Shown here one piece after another: positions 36,721 to 39,276 of a DNA stretch of 39,276 nucleotides. The first letter of the stretch is position 1. Each line of letters starts with the position of its first letter. Made by a program: the position numbers and the translations under genes. Source of the stretch: Salinivibrio siamensis (GTDB lineage Bacteria > Pseudomonadota > Gammaproteobacteria > Enterobacterales > Vibrionaceae); assembly GCF_001996005.1 (NCBI RefSeq), contig NZ_MUFB01000005.1, positions 17,891 through 57,166 of the forward strand, given 5' to 3'. Below the pieces are notes generated by a model. It searched no databases. It was given only the letters and a program-made list of their open reading frames with translations, and had not been told where the DNA came from.

Positions 36721-36739
36721 GGGGCGCATCCAGCGCCCC
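36721..36739 (+). promoter_or_regulatory. Hairpin between zrgA and zrgB
   Basis: GGGGCGC-ATCCA-GCGCCCC is a perfect 7-bp stem placed between an ideal AAGGAGG (36713-36719) and the zrgB ATG at 36748. Unfolded, the spacing is 28 bases, too long for initiation; folded, it is about nine. There is no T-run. Confidence 0.6.
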
Positions 36740-36747
36740 TGTCAGGC

Positions 36748-37443
36748 ATGATAACCATCGAACAACTACGTTTTACTTGGCCAGCTCAGCCGCAACCGAT
36801 CTTAGATATCGATAGCTTTGCGGTCGGTGAGGGCGAGCATGTATTTTTAAAAGGCCCCAGTGGCAGCGGGAAATCCACGCTACTGAGCCTGATTGCAGGC
36901 ATTCATACCCCACAATCGGGAACGCTAACGGTCAATCATCAAGCGCTGACCGTACTGAATGATCGCCAAAGGGATCAATTCCGTGCTAACCATATTGGTT
37001 ATATTTTTCAGCAATTTAATCTGCTGCCCTATTTATCGGTGATTGATAATGTCACCGTCCCGCTGCGCTTTTCTCACACGCGGCGTCAGGCACTCAGCCA
37101 GCCTGCACACCAAGAGGCCGCCAATTTACTCGATAAGCTGGGCCTTCCCGCACACTGTTACCATCAGCCAGTGACTGCGCTGAGTATCGGCCAGCAACAG
37201 CGGGTCGCCGCGGCACGGGCATTAATTGGGGCACCGGCGTTAATTATCGCTGACGAGCCGACCTCTGCGCTCGATGCGGACACCCGCAATACCTTTATTC
37301 AGTTGCTTCAAGACCGCTGCCGGGAAGCCAACAGCAGCTTATTGTTTGTCAGCCATGACAGCCAATTGGCGCCCTTATTTGACCGCGATGTCTCGCTTCC
37401 CGCGCTTAATCGTGCCATACATCGCGAGGAGGCCAACCAATGA
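36748..37443 (+). CDS. zrgB: ABC transporter ATPase of the Zrg system (LolD/MacB type)
   Basis: A 231-residue ATPase with Walker A GPSGSGKST at 36-44, a Q-loop in YIFQQFNLLPYLSV, signature LSIGQQQRV (Ile instead of the common Gly), Walker B LIIADEPTSALD and H-loop VSHD. By sequence it is the LolD/MacB class, which drives FtsX-like permeases rather than classical import. The frame opens at 36682 inside zrgA, but the family start is MITIEQLRFTWP at 36748. It overlaps zrgC by four bases (ATGA). The letter zrgB follows operon order in Vibrio and is from memory. Confidence 0.9.
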   Translation: MITIEQLRFTWPAQPQPILDIDSFAVGEGEHVFLKGPSGSGKSTLLSLIAGIHTPQSGTLTVNHQALTVLNDRQRDQFRANHIGYIFQQFNLLPYLSVIDNVTVPLRFSHTRRQALSQPAHQEAANLLDKLGLPAHCYHQPVTALSIGQQQRVAAARALIGAPALIIADEPTSALDADTRNTFIQLLQDRCREANSSLLFVSHDSQLAPLFDRDVSLPALNRAIHREEANQ

Positions 37444-38699
37444 TTTCACTGTTAGGATTGGCAGGGCAAAGCCTCAAGAATCGCCGCGCCACCGCCCTGC
37501 TTTCTTTGCTGACCGTCACCATCGCCGTGGTGCTCTTGCTCGGGGTGGAAAAGGTGCGCACCCAAGCCAAAGCCAGCTTTGCCAATACCATCTCCAACAC
37601 CGATTTAATTGTCGGCGCCCGCTCCGGTCCGATCAATTTACTGCTCTATTCCGTGTTTCGCATCGGTAACGCTACCAACAATATCGGCTGGGACAGTTAC
37701 CAGCGCCTTCGTGAGCATCCGGATGTGAGTTGGACCATCCCCATTTCACTGGGGGACTCTCACCGCGGCTTTCGCGTGGTCGGCACCACCAATGATTACT
37801 TTGACCATTATCAATATGGTCAAAAACAACCACTGGCCTTTCGCCAAGGCGGCCCATTTTCCGGCTTATTTGATACCGTGATTGGCGCCCAAGTGGCAAG
37901 AGAGCTGGGATACAAGATGGGCGATAGTCTGGTCATTGCCCATGGACTGGCCGACAAAGGCTTTAATCAGCATGACAACTTGCCCTTTACGGTCACTGGG
38001 ATCTTGGCGCCCACTGGCACCCCCGTCGACCGTAGCGTACATGTGTCGCTCGAAGCCATCGAAGCGATTCATGTCGGCTGGGAAAGTGGCGCACGACTCG
38101 GCCAAGGCCTCACCCAAGCGCAAGCGCAACAACGCGAGCTACAACCAGAACAACTGACCGCGGTGATGGTGGGACTAAACAGCAAAATCAAAACCTTTGC
38201 CGTCCAGCGCTGGGTTAATACTTATCCACGCGAACCATTAACCGCCATTATGCCCGGTATTGCCTTGCACGAGCTGTGGGGCATGATGCGAGTTGGCGAA
38301 CAAGCCCTGTTGGTGATCTCTGGCTTTGTGGCCGTCGCCGGGCTGTTGGGTATGCTCTCAAGCCTGCTCACTAGCTTGAACGAGCGTCGACGCGAAATGG
38401 CAATCTTACGTGCGATGGGCGCGCGTCCTTTGCATATTATTTTGCTATTGGTCAGTGAGGCGGTCGCGATCACTCTTGCAGGGATCGTCTCTGGCGTGTT
38501 CCTGCTTTATGGTGGACTCGCTCTAGCACAGCCCTATATTCTCAGTGAATTTGGCTTATTCTTACCGCTCGACTGGCCGTCCTCTTATGAGCTTTCATTG
38601 ATGGCCGGAGTGTTAGTCGCTGGCTTTATCGTGGGATTAATTCCGGCCTGGCGAGCCTATCGACAGGCGCTCGCCGATGGCATGACAATTAAGGTGTAA
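37440..38699 (+). CDS. zrgC: FtsX/MacB-type ABC permease of the Zrg system
   Basis: A 419-residue permease with the FtsX/LolCE/MacB topology. One N-terminal membrane segment (about 17-35) is followed by a large periplasmic domain (about 40-285) and three C-terminal segments (about 288-310, 332-360, 387-408). NERRREMAILRAMGARP just before the third segment is the coupling-helix hallmark of the family. Such permeases usually act mechanically on periplasmic partners; here ZrgA is the obvious candidate. The start overlaps the zrgB stop. Confidence 0.92.
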   Translation: MISLLGLAGQSLKNRRATALLSLLTVTIAVVLLLGVEKVRTQAKASFANTISNTDLIVGARSGPINLLLYSVFRIGNATNNIGWDSYQRLREHPDVSWTIPISLGDSHRGFRVVGTTNDYFDHYQYGQKQPLAFRQGGPFSGLFDTVIGAQVARELGYKMGDSLVIAHGLADKGFNQHDNLPFTVTGILAPTGTPVDRSVHVSLEAIEAIHVGWESGARLGQGLTQAQAQQRELQPEQLTAVMVGLNSKIKTFAVQRWVNTYPREPLTAIMPGIALHELWGMMRVGEQALLVISGFVAVAGLLGMLSSLLTSLNERRREMAILRAMGARPLHIILLLVSEAVAITLAGIVSGVFLLYGGLALAQPYILSEFGLFLPLDWPSSYELSLMAGVLVAGFIVGLIPAWRAYRQALADGMTIKV

Positions 38700-38702
38700 C
38701 AG

Positions 38703-39200
38703 ATGAAAAAACGGATAACGCTCGGCCTTATCGCTTTACTCAGTGGCCTGTTAAGCTCACTGGCGTGGGCAAGCAGTGAGCCACTCACGCTAGATTGGAT
38801 TGATTTGGTCCCCGAGCACGAACGCGCCCAATTTGATAGCCGCGGGATGCCGGAAATCAGCCACGACAGTGAGAATCCACAAAGTCTTGTCGGCTCAGTT
38901 CGCCCGGAGCTCAACAACAGCCAGGTCAAAATCCCCGGCTTTGTGATCCCTCTAGAAGGCGACGATAAAGTGGTGACGGAATTCCTGCTGGTGCCCTTTC
39001 TTGGCGCCTGTATCCATGTCCCACCGCCGCCACCTAATCAGATTGTTTATGTAAAGTTTGCCGGCGGCGCGCCGATTCAACAACTATGGGATGTGGTGTA
39101 TGTCGAGGGCACACTGAAAACCGAGCATATAAGTCATGACTTGGCAGAAGTGGGATATGTGCTACAAGGCACCGAATTAACTGACTACGACGACGGATAA
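38703..39200 (+). CDS. zrgD: DUF3299 exported protein of the Zrg system
   Basis: A 165-residue protein with a signal peptide (about 1-23, ending LAWA) and a DUF3299 domain: QVKIPGFVIPLEGDD and FLLVPFLGACIHVPPPPPNQ, where Cys103 and His105 are possible metal ligands. It starts three bases after zrgC, so it is co-transcribed. Its molecular role is unknown; position suggests periplasmic help to the Zrg transporter. A fifth gene (zrgE in Vibrio) is not seen in the remaining 76 bases. Confidence 0.88.
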   Translation: MKKRITLGLIALLSGLLSSLAWASSEPLTLDWIDLVPEHERAQFDSRGMPEISHDSENPQSLVGSVRPELNNSQVKIPGFVIPLEGDDKVVTEFLLVPFLGACIHVPPPPPNQIVYVKFAGGAPIQQLWDVVYVEGTLKTEHISHDLAEVGYVLQGTELTDYDDG

Positions 39201-39276
39201 GTCCCTATCAATCAGTGAGCCCGATCGGCGCACCCGATGTTGTCAGGCAATATAATGAGACAAGATCGCCAGTGCG

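Overview
The window is a gene-dense stretch of chromosome from a gammaproteobacterium, most probably a member of the Vibrionaceae. The evidence is the gene content and order: rapA-rluA, djlA/lptD-surA-pdxA-rsmA-apaG-apaH, yjjP-yjjB-folA, rplU-rpmA-cgtA, ispB, mdh, argR, mpl-ubiX, fbp, ppa, tamA-tamB, msrA, ytfK, ytfJ, then a zinc operon. The proteins look Vibrio-like and base composition is balanced to slightly GC-rich; a halophilic lineage such as Salinivibrio would fit, but the genus is inference. I see no rRNA, tRNA, CRISPR array, insertion sequence or prophage.

Layout. 1-1010 (-) is a truncated PIN-PhoH protein. 1326-6058 (+) carries rapA, rluA and a D-2-hydroxyacid dehydrogenase; djlA (-) converges on the last of these. 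7047-13741 (+) is the envelope, cofactor and RNA cluster lptD-surA-pdxA-rsmA-apaG-apaH. folA, yjjB and yjjP (-) follow, then cgtA, rpmA and rplU (-). ispB (+) and mdh (-) converge on a shared terminator. argR (+) is followed by a fused TRAP permease and a universal stress protein (+), then ubiX and mpl (-). fbp and ppa (+) each have a terminator. tamB and tamA (-) form the translocation and assembly pair, divergent from msrA (+). ytfK (-) and ytfJ (+) are followed by a Zur-box-headed operon: a small His/Cys protein, zrgA, zrgB, zrgC and zrgD.

How the genes work together. LptD, SurA and TamA/TamB serve outer-membrane assembly. Mpl recycles murein peptide; UbiX and IspB feed ubiquinone synthesis. 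ArgR, Mdh, Fbp and Ppa are core metabolism. RapA, RluA, RsmA, CgtA, L21 and L27 act on transcription and ribosomes. The last 3.5 kb is the least ordinary part. A Zur-like operator, a small membrane-anchored His/Cys protein, a periplasmic protein with nine His-rich hexapeptide repeats, a MacB/LolCDE-type ABC pair and a DUF3299 protein together form a zinc-acquisition system related to Vibrio ZrgABCDE.

Other points worth a second look are a strong ribosome-binding site driving a short, apparently frame-split peptide upstream of phoH; hairpins between Shine-Dalgarno and start codon for rluA and zrgB; a cluster of five GATC sites plus two palindromes upstream of cgtA; a TRAP permease with no substrate-binding protein beside it; and a structured leader on that permease.
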